From an uncultured Alphaproteobacteria bacterium (GTDB taxonomy: Bacteria > Pseudomonadota > Alphaproteobacteria > RF32 > CAG-239): DNA of 64,000 bases. The stretch covers positions 1 through 64,000 of the forward strand of contig CALXTV010000004.1 in NCBI GenBank assembly GCA_944391505.1, in the 5' to 3' direction. The notes beneath the pieces were generated by a model. The model saw only the letters and a program-made list of their open reading frames with translations, was not told where the DNA came from and did no database searches. This document shows, piece after piece, positions 49,836 through 60,548 of this stretch. The position numbers and the translations under genes are program-made. Each line of letters opens with the position of its first letter. Within the stretch, counting starts at the first letter, position 1.

Positions 49836-52103
49836 ATGCAGTCACCGGCCATAAATCAGGCGATGGATATTTTGAAACTTCTGCGTCAGGTCACCGAAGG
49901 CCGTGACGAAGCGCCGATTAAACTTGCCAAAGTCATCAGAATAATTGCCGAAAAAATGAATGCCGACGCGGCGGCCTGCTATGTCGCGGTTGATGACAAC
50001 AGTCTGGAACTGTTTGCTTCCTGCGGGTTTAACGAAGAGGCCGCGCATAAGATAACCGTTCGTTACGGCGAAGGGCTGGTCGGTGAAATTGCCCGGACCA
50101 ATCGCTCTCTGGCCGTGGCTGATGCCTGGGGACATCCGAAATTTTCTTACAAACCCGGGCTCGGTGAAGAAAATTACAAGTCATTTCTCGGCGTACCGTT
50201 GGTGCGCTGGAGCCGTTCAATCGGCGTCTTGATCCTCCAGAACCGCGAAGTTCATGAATATTCCCGGTTAGAAATTGAAATTCTCGAAACCGTTGCCATG
50301 GTCCTTTCCGAAATGATGGCTTCCGAGGAAATGACCGAATACAAAAAAAGCCTGATTAAGGCGCGCGGTCTTGCTTCCCGCGAACGCGTCAAGGGTCTGA
50401 GTCTGAGCAAAGGCTACGGCATCGGCAAAGCGGTTGTACACCGCCGCCGCCAGACGGTCGGCAAGATTTTTGCCGAAGATAAGGAGAAAGAACTCCGGCG
50501 TCTGGAAACGGCTTATAAACAAATGAACGATGACTTGGACAAGAAATTTGCTTCCACGCAGCTCGGTATCGGCGAACATGTCGACATCCTCGACGCTTAT
50601 CGTATGTTTGCCAAGGATAAGGGCTGGTATAAAAAAATCGAAGATAATGTCAAAAGCGGGCTGACGGCCGAAGCCGCGGTCGAACGCTCGTACGAAGATA
50701 TGTGGAACCGTCTTTCGGGAACCAACGACCAGTACCTTAAAGAACGTCTGCACGATCTCCGGGACGTGGCTGACCGTATACAGTCGTATCTGAGCGGCGA
50801 TTATAAGGAAATTGGCGAAGTCGGCAACTGGAATGACATTGTTGTCGTCGCCCAAACCATGGGACCGGCCGATTTGATGGATTACGACTATCACAAAATC
50901 CGCGGCTTGATTATTGAAGACGGCACGCCGACCATGCACGTGGCCATTGTCGCCAAAGCGTTGAACATTCCGGTCATCGCCAAAATCAAAGGATTGTTTG
51001 AAGAGGTAAAAACCGGCGATTTGATAGCCGTCGACGGCAATGACAGCTATGTTTACATCAATCCGCTGCCGGCTGTCCAGGAAAAATTCAAGGCAAAAAT
51101 CGCCGAAAAGGAAAAACTGCTGGCCAGACTGGCCGAACTCCGCAAACTGCCTTCCAAAACGCTGGACGGCATCCGCATCGGCCACTATATTAATGTCGGC
51201 CTGACGTTTGATTTGGACTACATTGAAAGCACAAACTGCGACGGCGTCGGTCTGTACCGGACGGAAATACCTTTTATGACTTCTGACACCATGCCCGATG
51301 TTGAACGACAGGTCGGATATTACAAAGAACTGATGGATCGCGCCGGCAGCCGTAAGGTCATCTTTCGCAGCCTTGACGTCGGTTCGGACAAACTCCTGCC
51401 GTATTGGAGCAATATGGGCGAAGAAAACCCCGCCATCGGCTGGCGGTCGATTCGCATTTCGCTTGACCGGCGCGCCATTTTGCGCAAACAGGTTAGAGCG
51501 TTTTTGCGTGCGGCTGCCGGCAAGGAGCTGAATGTCATGTTTCCGATGATTTCCGATTTGTCGGAATTTGAGGAGGCCAAAGAAACCCTGATGATTGAGC
51601 TGGAAAAAGAAAAGCGCCGCGAACTTCCCGTTCCGTCTAAAGTCAATGTCGGACTGATGATTGAGGTGCCCTCCATTGTTTTCCAACTGGAAAATGTCTT
51701 GAAACAGGCCGACTTCATTTCCATCGGAACCAATGACCTCGCGCAGTTTACTTTTGCCTGTGACCGGGGCAACCCGCGGCTGACCGAACGCTACGATGTT
51801 TTGTCTTCGCCGTTTTTGAAAATGATGGGGGATATCGTTGCCAAAGCCAATGCCGCCGGCGTCTATTGCTCTGTTTGCGGCGAAATGGCCAGCAATCCGG
51901 TAGAGGCAATGGCGCTGCTCGGATTGGGATACCGCAACCTGTCTTCTTCGGGGGCTTCTTACGGCCGCGTCAAATCCATGATTCGTTCGGTCAATGTCGA
52001 CGAAGTGACCGATTATGTAAAAACTCTCTTAAAATCGCAAAAAAGGACTTTACGTCCGCAATTATTGGCTTATGCTTATGACCATGGTATTGAAATCTAC
52101 TGA
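49836..52103 (+). CDS. ptsP: PEP-protein phosphotransferase PtsP (enzyme I Ntr, GAF-PtsI)
   Basis: A 755-residue protein. Its N-terminal GAF domain (about residues 10-165, with LGVPL and VLILQNR) is followed by the enzyme I module. KGLSLSKGYGIGKAVV starts the phosphohistidine swivel domain; DGTPTMHVAIVAKALNIP holds the active His (H368). The C-terminal PEP-binding barrel has GLYRTEIPFM, FRSLDVGSDK, MFPMISDLSEF, FISIGTNDLAQ and the Cys of VCGEMAS. It passes phosphate from PEP to NPr in the nitrogen-related PTS. No ptsH or ptsN is in the window. Confidence 0.95.
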   Translation: MQSPAINQAMDILKLLRQVTEGRDEAPIKLAKVIRIIAEKMNADAAACYVAVDDNSLELFASCGFNEEAAHKITVRYGEGLVGEIARTNRSLAVADAWGHPKFSYKPGLGEENYKSFLGVPLVRWSRSIGVLILQNREVHEYSRLEIEILETVAMVLSEMMASEEMTEYKKSLIKARGLASRERVKGLSLSKGYGIGKAVVHRRRQTVGKIFAEDKEKELRRLETAYKQMNDDLDKKFASTQLGIGEHVDILDAYRMFAKDKGWYKKIEDNVKSGLTAEAAVERSYEDMWNRLSGTNDQYLKERLHDLRDVADRIQSYLSGDYKEIGEVGNWNDIVVVAQTMGPADLMDYDYHKIRGLIIEDGTPTMHVAIVAKALNIPVIAKIKGLFEEVKTGDLIAVDGNDSYVYINPLPAVQEKFKAKIAEKEKLLARLAELRKLPSKTLDGIRIGHYINVGLTFDLDYIESTNCDGVGLYRTEIPFMTSDTMPDVERQVGYYKELMDRAGSRKVIFRSLDVGSDKLLPYWSNMGEENPAIGWRSIRISLDRRAILRKQVRAFLRAAAGKELNVMFPMISDLSEFEEAKETLMIELEKEKRRELPVPSKVNVGLMIEVPSIVFQLENVLKQADFISIGTNDLAQFTFACDRGNPRLTERYDVLSSPFLKMMGDIVAKANAAGVYCSVCGEMASNPVEAMALLGLGYRNLSSSGASYGRVKSMIRSVNVDEVTDYVKTLLKSQKRTLRPQLLAYAYDHGIEIY

Positions 52104-52153
52104 AAAATATGATTGAATATGCAGGATTAATTTTTTAGACAAAGGGCAGAAAC

Positions 52154-53263
52154 GTGAAAAAGGAAAATAAAAATAAGGCCGAAACGGAAAACAAGACCGC
52201 GGCGCCGGTCGTCGAGGCTGAAAAGGAAGAGAAGGAAATTCTTGTCAATCAGGATAAAGTCGGCTCTCTGATGCATGAAGCGCGCCTTAAAAAAGGCCTC
52301 AAAATTGCGGACGCTTCCCGTGATTTGTGCATTCGGTCCTCTTACCTGGAAGCTATTGAGGTCGGAAATTATGATGAAATTCCCGAACCGCCTTACGGTA
52401 TCGGTTTTATCCGTTCTTATGCCGATTATTTGGGATTAAATTCTGCCCGTATGGTTCAGCTTTTCAAAGAAGAAACCGATGCCGCTTCCAAAAACAGCGA
52501 CTATTATGTTATGGAACCGCAGGCTGAAGTGACGGCTCCGAACAAGAAATATCTGCTGATAAGTCTGGCGGCCGTTTTTGTCGTTTACGCCGGCTGGTTC
52601 TTTTATAACGAAAGCCAGAACAGCCCTGCCGAAGAAACGGTCGAAACACCCGGATATACGGAAGAAGCGTCTGACGCGGTTGTCGATTTTCCGCTGCAGG
52701 TTGAGGATTTTGCCCCCGTCGAAGAAAATGTTGTTGAGAAAAATGTCGGAGAAGAAACTCTTCCGGTGGTCGATGTTGCGCCTGTTTCCGATGGTGCTGC
52801 CGGCAATGTTACGGTCAGCGAGGCAAGCTTTGTCGAGCCTGCCGAAACGGCTTCCGCACCTGCCGAAAATCCGGTTGAAGAGCCCGTGGCTAAACCGGTT
52901 GCCGAAGAACCTGCCGCAGCGCCTGTCAAAGCGCCGGCCGCAGAAGTTGCGGCTCCCGCAGCCGAAGTTTCGGAACCTGCTGCAGAAATCGTTAAAAGCA
53001 AAAAGCCCGGTTCCCGCGTAACCGTCAAAATCAAAGGCGAAGACAACTGGATTGAGGTTCGTGACGCCAACAAGCTTTATATCAGCAAGGTTTTGCATGA
53101 CGGTGATGTTTACGAAGTTCCCGCCGGCGAGGGCATGATTCTTTCTGTCGGCCGGGTTGAAGGCGCCGATGTTTATATTGACGGCAAATTGACCGAAGTT
53201 GTCAAACCGAACAAAAAAACCGGCATTGCACTTGATCCGTTCTTAGCTTCCGCTAACCATTAG
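52154..53263 (+). CDS. rodZ: RodZ-like cytoskeletal membrane protein
   Basis: A 369-residue protein with a GTG start after AAGGG. The cytoplasmic HTH_25 domain (about residues 35-115: LMHEARLKKGLKIADASRD, IRSSYLEAIE, PPYGIGFIRSYADYLGL) binds MreB in known relatives. A membrane helix lies near residues 135-155. Then come a long Glu/Ala/Pro-rich periplasmic linker and a C-terminal DUF4115 domain (about 290-369). The periplasmic linker is low complexity. It organises rod shape or growth with MreB. A terminator follows. Confidence 0.9.
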   Translation: MKKENKNKAETENKTAAPVVEAEKEEKEILVNQDKVGSLMHEARLKKGLKIADASRDLCIRSSYLEAIEVGNYDEIPEPPYGIGFIRSYADYLGLNSARMVQLFKEETDAASKNSDYYVMEPQAEVTAPNKKYLLISLAAVFVVYAGWFFYNESQNSPAEETVETPGYTEEASDAVVDFPLQVEDFAPVEENVVEKNVGEETLPVVDVAPVSDGAAGNVTVSEASFVEPAETASAPAENPVEEPVAKPVAEEPAAAPVKAPAAEVAAPAAEVSEPAAEIVKSKKPGSRVTVKIKGEDNWIEVRDANKLYISKVLHDGDVYEVPAGEGMILSVGRVEGADVYIDGKLTEVVKPNKKTGIALDPFLASANH

Positions 53264-53287
53264 CGCGGCATACATATTGCAGAAAAT

Positions 53288-53320
53288 AGCAGGTTTTGCG
53301 CCTGCTGTTTTCTTTTTTTT
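53288..53320 (+). terminator. Terminator of rodZ
   Basis: AGCAGG (53288-53293) pairs with CCTGCT (53301-53306), followed by GTTTTC and a long T-run (53312-53320). Confidence 0.85.
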
Positions 53321-53353
53321 GTTTATGAGAGTTTTACAAAATCGAGGTATAAT

Positions 53354-54589
53354 ATGGCAAAATTACAAAATGTTAGAGGCACTTATGACCTTTACGGCGA
53401 GGCTAAGCGCAAAATGAAAAAAGTCACTTCCGTTGCCTCGGAAGTTGTTGAAAAATATGGTTTTGAAGAAATCGAAACTCCGATTTTCGAGTTTACCGAG
53501 GTTTTTTCCCGCAATCTGGGCGAAACTTCTGATGTCGTAACCAAAGAAATGTACTGTTTTGAAGACCGCGGCGGCGAAAGTCTGACTTTGCGCCCGGAAG
53601 GCACGGCCGGTGTTGTCCGTTCCTTTATTTCCGAAGGCATGCAGCAGAATCTTCCGGTCAAGCTCTACTACAGCGGCCCGATGTTCCGCTACGAGCGGCC
53701 GCAGAAAGGGCGTCAGCGCCAGTTTACGCAGTTTGGTTGCGAGCTTTTGGGGGTTGAAACGCCGCAGGCTGATATTGAAGTCATCGCCATGGCTTACGAG
53801 TTTCTGGAAAAGCTCGGTCTGACCGGTTCCGTCACCGTTGAAATCAACTCGCTCGGCGACAAGGAAAGCCGCGACGCCTACCGTGAAAAGCTGGTTGCCT
53901 ATCTGAAAGGCCGCTATGACGAATTGTCCGAGGACAGCAAAACGCGTCTGGAGCGCAATCCCCTGCGCGTGCTAGATTCCAAAGAAGAATGTGACAAGGC
54001 TGTTGTCGAAGGCGCGCCGCTGTATAAAGACAGTCTGAACGAAACCTCGGCCGCATTTTTCAATGCTGTGTTAAAAGGACTGGATAATCTGGGTATAAAA
54101 TACAAGGTTAACGATCGTCTGGTGCGCGGTTTGGATTATTATTCGCACACCGTTTTTGAGCTGGTTACCGATAAGCTCGGTTCGCAGGGAACGGTACTGG
54201 CCGGCGGCCGTTATGACGGTTTGGTCGAGCAGATGGGCGGCGGTAAGGTTGCCGGTATCGGTTGGGCCTGCGGGGTCGAACGCCTGAGCATGCTTTTGAA
54301 CGCCGATGTTTCGCTGCCGCGTCCGGTGGCGGTTATTCCGGTCGGCGAAGACGTCAACGACAAAGCGATAGAAATTGCTTATCAGTTGCGTCGCGCAGGT
54401 TTCCGCGTCGAACACAGCTATGGTGGAAACCTCAAAAAACGGATGATGAAAGCCAACAAGGCCAATGCCGTCAAAGCCGTGATTATCGGAACCGACGAAC
54501 TTTCGCGGGGAGAGGTTACGCTGAAAGATTTGGACAGCGGTGTGCAGAAAAATGTTGCTCTGGATAAAATTGTTGAGGAATTGAGATAA
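53354..54589 (+). CDS. hisS: Histidine-tRNA ligase
   Basis: A 411-residue class II synthetase. It has the N-terminal RGTYDLYG, motif 2 [19 protein letters not shown], the histidine-specific [14 protein letters not shown], motif 3 AGGRYDGL with [11 protein letters not shown], and the C-terminal anticodon domain ([18 protein letters not shown]). GAGG precedes the ATG. Its stop shares one base with the prfA start, so the two are translationally coupled. Confidence 0.97.
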   Translation: MAKLQNVRGTYDLYGEAKRKMKKVTSVASEVVEKYGFEEIETPIFEFTEVFSRNLGETSDVVTKEMYCFEDRGGESLTLRPEGTAGVVRSFISEGMQQNLPVKLYYSGPMFRYERPQKGRQRQFTQFGCELLGVETPQADIEVIAMAYEFLEKLGLTGSVTVEINSLGDKESRDAYREKLVAYLKGRYDELSEDSKTRLERNPLRVLDSKEECDKAVVEGAPLYKDSLNETSAAFFNAVLKGLDNLGIKYKVNDRLVRGLDYYSHTVFELVTDKLGSQGTVLAGGRYDGLVEQMGGGKVAGIGWACGVERLSMLLNADVSLPRPVAVIPVGEDVNDKAIEIAYQLRRAGFRVEHSYGGNLKKRMMKANKANAVKAVIIGTDELSRGEVTLKDLDSGVQKNVALDKIVEELR

Positions 54590-55662
54590 TGAGTTTTGCC
54601 GAAAAATTAGCCAATGTTGTCAACCGCCACGATGAAATTCAGGCGTTGTTGTCTTCACCGGACGTCAGCCCGGACGATTTGGTGCGCATGAATAAGGAGA
54701 TTTCCGAACTGGCGCCGGTGGTGGAGGCAATTCACAACTACAACCGCACCGAAAAAGATATGAACGACGCCAGGGCAATGATGGAAGACGATTCGCTCGA
54801 CAAAGAAATGCGCGAAATGGCCGAAGCCGAATATTATGAGCTGAAAGACAAGCTTCCCGAGATGGAAAAGGAAATTAAAATTCTGCTTCTGCCCAAGGAA
54901 GAGGACGATGAGAAAAACGCCATTCTTGAAGTCCGCGCAGGCACCGGCGGCGATGAAGCGGCACTGTTTGCGGCGGTGTTGTTTGAAATGTATCAGCGCT
55001 ATTCGCAGAAAATGGGCTGGAAGTTTGAGGTTTTGGACGCGGACGAAAATTCGCTCGGCGGCTATAAGGAAGCTTCTGCCAAAATTACCGGCAAAGATGT
55101 TTTTGCCAAACTCAAATTCGAGTCCGGCGCACATCGTGTTCAGCGCGTGCCGGTAACGGAATCTCAGGGACGCGTTCATACTTCGGCGGCCACGGTTGCG
55201 GTTTTGCCCGAAATTGAGGAAGTCGATATGTATATCAATCCCGCCGATTTGAAAATTGACGTTTATCGTGCTTCGGGAGCCGGCGGCCAACACGTTAACC
55301 GTACGGAATCCGCCGTGCGCATTACCCATATTCCGACCGGTGTGGTTGTGCAGTGTCAGGACGACCGCTCGCAGTACAAAAATAAAGAAAAGGCGATGAA
55401 TCACCTGCGCGCCAAATTGTATGACCTGCAGAAGTCAACCATAGACAAAGAATATTCGGAACGGCGCAAATTGCAGGTCGGCTCCGGCGACCGCTCGGAG
55501 CGGATTCGCACTTATAACTATCCGCAGGGACGCGTAACCGACCACCGTATTAACCTGACGCTCTATAAACTGGATGAAGTCGTTTCCGGCGATGCCCTGG
55601 GTGAAATTATCGACGCTCTGGTTGCCGAAGATCAGGCGCAGCGCCTGTCTGAGCTGGATTAA
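54589..55662 (+). CDS. prfA: Peptide chain release factor 1
   Basis: A 357-residue class I release factor. It has a helical N-terminal domain, [15 protein letters not shown], and the peptidyl-tRNA hydrolysis motif GGQ in [19 protein letters not shown]. The stop-codon recognition region contains [18 protein letters not shown] with a PxT-type PVT, as expected of RF1 (UAA/UAG). The start overlaps the hisS stop (TAATG). No prmC methyltransferase gene follows; the next gene is on the other strand. Confidence 0.97.
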   Translation: MSFAEKLANVVNRHDEIQALLSSPDVSPDDLVRMNKEISELAPVVEAIHNYNRTEKDMNDARAMMEDDSLDKEMREMAEAEYYELKDKLPEMEKEIKILLLPKEEDDEKNAILEVRAGTGGDEAALFAAVLFEMYQRYSQKMGWKFEVLDADENSLGGYKEASAKITGKDVFAKLKFESGAHRVQRVPVTESQGRVHTSAATVAVLPEIEEVDMYINPADLKIDVYRASGAGGQHVNRTESAVRITHIPTGVVVQCQDDRSQYKNKEKAMNHLRAKLYDLQKSTIDKEYSERRKLQVGSGDRSERIRTYNYPQGRVTDHRINLTLYKLDEVVSGDALGEIIDALVAEDQAQRLSELD

Positions 55663-55670
55663 TCAGGCCT

Positions 55671-55699
55671 TTCCAAAATCAAATTTTACGATTTTGGAA
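55671..55699. repeat. Palindrome between prfA and the Cys-rich gene
   Basis: TTCCAAAATC (55671-55680) is perfectly complementary to GATTTTGGAA (55690-55699). No U-run follows on either side, but its place between two convergent gene ends suggests a transcription-end or mRNA-stabilising stem. Confidence 0.6.
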
Positions 55700-55706
55700 G
55701 ATTATA

Positions 55707-56846
55707 TCAGTTAAGAATATAAGAGCTTAAGCTTTTTATATGATTATACCGTTCCTCGCAGTAAGCTTTCGTTTGAGCCGTAATCGTAGCTGTGGCTGCA
55801 CTCAGCTTGGCCTGGCATTCCGCTTCAGTCCAATCATAACCCTTATCGGCGTCAGAAAAATGAGGAATGTGATCCCCGTTTGACTTAATACATTCACCGC
55901 TTACCGAATATGCAAAACCTCTAGTAATAAGCGGAGAACATTCAGAAACTATATTATACTCTCCGGTATAATAAGCTCTGCATAAAGAAAGACAACCGCC
56001 TTTATCGCCGGCCAGAGGTTTCATACAGGCTTGACCCTTAGGCACTTCCGTCAAACAAGGGGTGCAGTCGCCGTAACAAGTGCTTCCGCATTCCGTAGTA
56101 CCAACCGCGGTAGCCCGATAACCGTAACCGCAGGAATATTTATATTTAAAACCTGTTGTGCATACATCGCTGCAACATGCCTTGCACTGGGAGAATTTTT
56201 TTGTTGAGCCTGTGTAACAGGTTGAAGCGCCGACTTCGCCGCCGCATTCGCAGACCGAATAACCGGAGCAGGGGTTTTCCCTGCGCTTGTATTTTGTTTC
56301 CGAACAGCTCTGGCAGCGCCCATCCGCGATATAACCCTGAGCCGTCGCCTGTTCATAGGTATAGTCGTATCCGTCGCAGGGATCGCATTTGCATTTTTTG
56401 TAATTGGCATCATAAGAACAAGTCGCCTCAATCACCGTTCCGGCCGTGCAGTTCGTTTCGCCAAAACCCGTTTCTTCACAGGCGCGCGGCTTGTCTTCGA
56501 CGCATTTGGCAAAATAATTGCTGTTATAAGCGCATTGCCCGGAAGGATAAGCGGGTAGGGAACAGGACGTAACGGTATAACCTTCGTTCCGGCATTGTTG
56601 GGCGGTGTCGATTTGATAACCGCCGTCATTTCTACCTCCCGAACTGAACCCGGCGTTCGGGTCACAATCGCCGGAACCGAGGAAGCAAATTGCGGCCGTT
56701 TTATATGTATGGCCCATATCCGCATAGGATACGGACTCTAATTCAATAGGTGTGGTGTATGTGTGTGTAATGATGAAATCGGGAGCGGCATAGGAAATAG
56801 CCGGTACCAAAAATAACGTTGCGGTAGACAAAAGCATATTTCTCAT
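55707..56846 (-). CDS. Secreted Cys-rich repeat protein
   Basis: A 379-residue precursor; the ATG at 56846 has GGGAG upstream and opens a signal peptide (MRNMLLSTAT, cut near ISYAAPDF). The mature protein is very rich in Cys, about one in ten residues, in repeated patterns such as C-x(5)-Y-x-x-x-S-C, YDYTYEQATAQGYIADGRCQ and CSGYSVCECGGEVG. The order resembles repeated small disulfide modules seen in surface proteins. No family is recognised, but its style matches the secreted protein at 11.2-12.0 kb. It should be exported and disulfide-rich, perhaps surface-exposed. Confidence 0.78.
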   Translation of the reverse strand: MRNMLLSTATLFLVPAISYAAPDFIITHTYTTPIELESVSYADMGHTYKTAAICFLGSGDCDPNAGFSSGGRNDGGYQIDTAQQCRNEGYTVTSCSLPAYPSGQCAYNSNYFAKCVEDKPRACEETGFGETNCTAGTVIEATCSYDANYKKCKCDPCDGYDYTYEQATAQGYIADGRCQSCSETKYKRRENPCSGYSVCECGGEVGASTCYTGSTKKFSQCKACCSDVCTTGFKYKYSCGYGYRATAVGTTECGSTCYGDCTPCLTEVPKGQACMKPLAGDKGGCLSLCRAYYTGEYNIVSECSPLITRGFAYSVSGECIKSNGDHIPHFSDADKGYDWTEAECQAKLSAATATITAQTKAYCEERYNHIKSLSSYILN

Positions 56847-57071
56847 TGTTTTTCTCCCTGAATTCAGAATTAAAGTCCGTATCTGTACTTCAGAATAACC
56901 TAAATGCAAATAAAAGTCAACAACTATTGAGACTGTTTTTCTTTCCGGCTATAAATTAACAAAAATATGACCTGTTTGTTTTCATCCGCAATGGAACATC
57001 TTAAATTTTTTGATTGTATCGGCAGGGCAAAGTTTTTATAATCATGCCAGATTAATCTGTAAGGGAAATAA

Positions 57072-60000
57072 ATGCCGGAACCTAAGTTTGTACATTTGCG
57101 CGTGCATACCGCCTATTCTTTGTCGGAGGGCGCCATAAAAGTGCCGTCTCTGATTCCCAAACTCAAAGATATGGGGTTTCCGGCCATCGCCGTGACCGAT
57201 ACGGCGAATATGTTTGGCGCCAAAGCTTTATCGCATTTTGCCGCCGACTGCGGCATCAAACCGATTTTGGGCTGCCAGTTTTATCTTCGCAACCCGGATG
57301 CCGATGATTTGCTGAAATCGAAAGGGCGGACCATCGAACCGGACAAATTGGTGCTCTTGGTCAAAAACGACGAAGGGTATCACAACATTATGAAATTGAT
57401 GAAAATTTCATATCTTGATAATCCGGAATATAACGAAAAACCGCAGTTAAAACTTTCCGATCTCAAGGCGCACAGCGCCGGTCTGATAGCCCTGACCGGC
57501 GGCGTTGAAGGAACAGTCGGTCGTCTTCTGCTGGAAAACCGCAAAGCCGAAGCCGAAGATTTCCTGCTTAAGCTTAAAGATGTCTTTCCCGATTCGCTCT
57601 ATGTCGAGATTATGCGTATCGGTCTGGAGAGCGAACGCAAAACCGAAGACGATTTCATCAATTTGGCTTATAAGCACAATCTGCCGCTGGTCGCCACCAA
57701 CGAAGCCTTTTTTCTTGATGCCGATATGTATGAGGCGCATGATGCGCTGGTCTGCATTGCCGCCGGAGAATATGTGGCCAATGAAAACCGCAGAAAGTTT
57801 TCGCCCAATAATCGTCTGCGTTCGCCGGAAGAAATGGTCGAACTTTTCAAAGATTTGCCCGAAGCCGTCAACAATACGATTGTCATAGCCGAACGCTGCA
57901 GCTTTTTGTCTGAAAAAATTCAGCCTCTGCTGCCGATTTTCGAATGTCCCGACGGCAAAACCCAGGACGAGTTCATTACCGAAGAAGCCTACAAAGGCTT
58001 AAAAGAGCGCATGGAGGCTCAGGTTTATTTTGAGGGCATGACCGACGAGCAGAAAAAGGAAATTGACGAGAAATATTATGCCCGCCTGGATTATGAGCTG
58101 AGCGTTATTAAAAAAATGGGTTTCCCGGGCTATTTCCTTATCGTATCGGACTTTATCCGTTGGTCAAAGGGGCACGGCGTTCCGGTCGGGCCGGGACGTG
58201 GTTCCGGTGCCGGTTCCATTACCGCCTGGTCGTTGAAAGTTACCGATCTTGACCCGATAAAACTTGATTTGCTGTTTGAACGTTTTCTGAATCCGGAACG
58301 TATTAACATGCCGGACTTTGACGTTGACTTTTGCCAGGAAAACCGCGGCAAAACGATTGAATATGTGCAGAATAAATACGGCTTTGACCATGTGGCGCAG
58401 ATTATTACCTATGGCAAGCTGCAGGCCAAAAACGTCATCAGGGACGTTGCCCGTGTTTTGCAAATGCCCTATTCGCAGGCTGACCGCCTGAGCAAAATGA
58501 TTCCGCCCGGTGTACAGGGCAAAAACCCGACCTTGCAGGAATCTCTGGATCAGGTGCCCGAACTTGAAGAAATGCGCCAGAATGATCCGCAGGTTAACAA
58601 GTTGTTTGACATCGGCATGAAGCTGGAAGGTTTATATCGTCAGTCCGGCGTGCACGCGGCCGGCGTGGTTATCGGCGACCGCCCGTTGGATGAGCTTGTG
58701 CCGCTGTATAAAGATCCGCGTGCCGAAATGCCGGTTACCCAGTATGACATGAAATACGTGGAAGAAACCGGCCTGATCAAGTTTGACTTTTTGGGCTTAA
58801 AGACCCTGACCGTTATTCAGCGAGCCGTAGACTGGATTAAGAAGATACATGGTGTTCAGATGGATATGGACAACGTGCCGCTGGACGACAAGCCGACTTA
58901 CGAGCTCTTGCAAAGCGGCAACACCGCCGCCGTTTTCCAGTTTGAATCGGCGGGTATGCAGGATGTGCACAAGCAGATTAAACCTGACCGCTTCGAAGAC
59001 CTTATCGCTATCGTTTCACTGTATCGCCCGGGGCCGATGGATAACATTCCGAGCTATATTAAACGGAAACACGGCGAGGAGGAAATTACCTACCTGCATC
59101 CGATGCTGGAGCCGATTCTCAAAGAAACCTACGGCATTATGATTTATCAGGAACAGGTCATGAACATTGCCCGTGCGCTGGGCGGCTACACGATGGGCGG
59201 CGCCGACAAGCTGCGTAAGGTCATGGGTAAGAAAATGCGCGACGAAATTCCGAAACAGCGCAAGATGTTCATGGAAGGCGCAGTCAAAAACGGAATAGAG
59301 GAAGCCACGGCCGGTGCCATTTTTGACCAGATGGAAAAATTTGCCTCATACGGTTTCAACAAGTCGCATGCGGCGGCATATTCGCTGATTTCATACCAGA
59401 CGGCCTATCTCAAGGCGCATTATCCGGTCGAGTTCATGTGCGCGGTTATGTCGCTGGATATTACCAACACCGACAAGCTGCTGTTTTTCAAGGACGAATG
59501 CAAAAAGCTCGGCTTTAAGGTCTTAAAACCGGACATCAACCATTCCGGTTCCGACTTTACGGTAGAAGACGGCAATATCCGCTATGCACTGGGCGCGGTC
59601 AAGGGAGTCGGCGAGGCCAATATGCGGGCAATTGTCGCCGAACGCGAGGCGCACGGGCCGTATAAGGATATTTCGGACTTCATTCACCGCACAGACATTA
59701 AGCAGATTAACCGCCGCCAGTTGGAACAGTTGATTAAGGCCGGCGCCTTTGATTGTCTGGAGAAGAACCGGGGCCGGTTGTTTGCCAATGTCGAAACCAT
59801 TCTGCGGCACATTGCCTCTTCTTCCGAACTAAAAACCAGCGAACAGGCCTCGCTGTTTGGCAATGAGGAACTGCATGCCAAGGTCAAGCTGGCCGAAAAA
59901 CCTGACTGGCCGGAACTTGAAAAGCTTAAACTTGAGGCGGAAGCCATCGGTTTTTATCTTTCCGCGCACCCGCTTGACAGCTATGGCAAGGGCATGGAGC

Positions 60001-60545
60001 GTTTGGGCGTCAAAAACTGCAGCGAGATTTTCCGCAATATCCGCACCGGCGACAGCATAAGGGCCAAGGTGGCCGGCTGCGTCAATTCTTTCCAAAAGCG
60101 CATCAGCAAAACCGGCAATAAATACGCTTTTCTGGAATTGTCCGACGCCAGCGGGAGCTTCGAGGGAATTTTGTTTTCGGAAGGTTTGGCGCGTTATGAG
60201 GAAATTATCGCTTCCGGTTTGCCGCTGTTTGCCAGCATAACCATCGACAAGCAAAGCGAAGATGCCAATCCGCGCGTCATGTTCAACGTGATTGAAACGT
60301 TGGACAAAGCCATTTCCGAAGTCGCCAACGGTTTGGAGATTGCCGTCAATGACGTAACCGCCGTTTCCGGGCTGAGGGAAATTCTCGGCAAAGATAGAAA
60401 CGGCCGAAATAAAATATATATAAAACCCGAGAACCGGGAATGGGATGTCCGTATTGAACTAGCCGGCGGCTTTGCCTTTGCCGATCCCGAATTCCTGAGC
60501 AAAATTCGTGCGCTTCCGGGCGTAACCACCATAAAGGAAATATAA
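57072..60545 (+). CDS. dnaE: DNA polymerase III subunit alpha
   Basis: A 1157-residue replicative polymerase, normal DnaE length. It has the N-terminal PHP domain (FVHLRVHTAYSLSEGA), polymerase palm motifs GPGRGSGAGS and the catalytic aspartates in MPDFDVDFCQENR, YDMKYVEETGLIKFDFLGL, then the RPGPMD and FNKSHAAAYSLISYQTAYLKA segments. A C-terminal OB domain and tail follow (about 960-1157). It is the only polymerase gene in the window. AGGG precedes the ATG. Three bases separate it from the next membrane-protein gene. Confidence 0.98.
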   Translation: MPEPKFVHLRVHTAYSLSEGAIKVPSLIPKLKDMGFPAIAVTDTANMFGAKALSHFAADCGIKPILGCQFYLRNPDADDLLKSKGRTIEPDKLVLLVKNDEGYHNIMKLMKISYLDNPEYNEKPQLKLSDLKAHSAGLIALTGGVEGTVGRLLLENRKAEAEDFLLKLKDVFPDSLYVEIMRIGLESERKTEDDFINLAYKHNLPLVATNEAFFLDADMYEAHDALVCIAAGEYVANENRRKFSPNNRLRSPEEMVELFKDLPEAVNNTIVIAERCSFLSEKIQPLLPIFECPDGKTQDEFITEEAYKGLKERMEAQVYFEGMTDEQKKEIDEKYYARLDYELSVIKKMGFPGYFLIVSDFIRWSKGHGVPVGPGRGSGAGSITAWSLKVTDLDPIKLDLLFERFLNPERINMPDFDVDFCQENRGKTIEYVQNKYGFDHVAQIITYGKLQAKNVIRDVARVLQMPYSQADRLSKMIPPGVQGKNPTLQESLDQVPELEEMRQNDPQVNKLFDIGMKLEGLYRQSGVHAAGVVIGDRPLDELVPLYKDPRAEMPVTQYDMKYVEETGLIKFDFLGLKTLTVIQRAVDWIKKIHGVQMDMDNVPLDDKPTYELLQSGNTAAVFQFESAGMQDVHKQIKPDRFEDLIAIVSLYRPGPMDNIPSYIKRKHGEEEITYLHPMLEPILKETYGIMIYQEQVMNIARALGGYTMGGADKLRKVMGKKMRDEIPKQRKMFMEGAVKNGIEEATAGAIFDQMEKFASYGFNKSHAAAYSLISYQTAYLKAHYPVEFMCAVMSLDITNTDKLLFFKDECKKLGFKVLKPDINHSGSDFTVEDGNIRYALGAVKGVGEANMRAIVAEREAHGPYKDISDFIHRTDIKQINRRQLEQLIKAGAFDCLEKNRGRLFANVETILRHIASSSELKTSEQASLFGNEELHAKVKLAEKPDWPELEKLKLEAEAIGFYLSAHPLDSYGKGMERLGVKNCSEIFRNIRTGDSIRAKVAGCVNSFQKRISKTGNKYAFLELSDASGSFEGILFSEGLARYEEIIASGLPLFASITIDKQSEDANPRVMFNVIETLDKAISEVANGLEIAVNDVTAVSGLREILGKDRNGRNKIYIKPENREWDVRIELAGGFAFADPEFLSKIRALPGVTTIKEI

Positions 60546-60548
60546 GCC

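Noticed and set aside
50268-51686. 472-residue minus-strand frame opposite ptsP
   Set aside because: It is antisense to a clear ptsP with all active-site motifs; no independent support.
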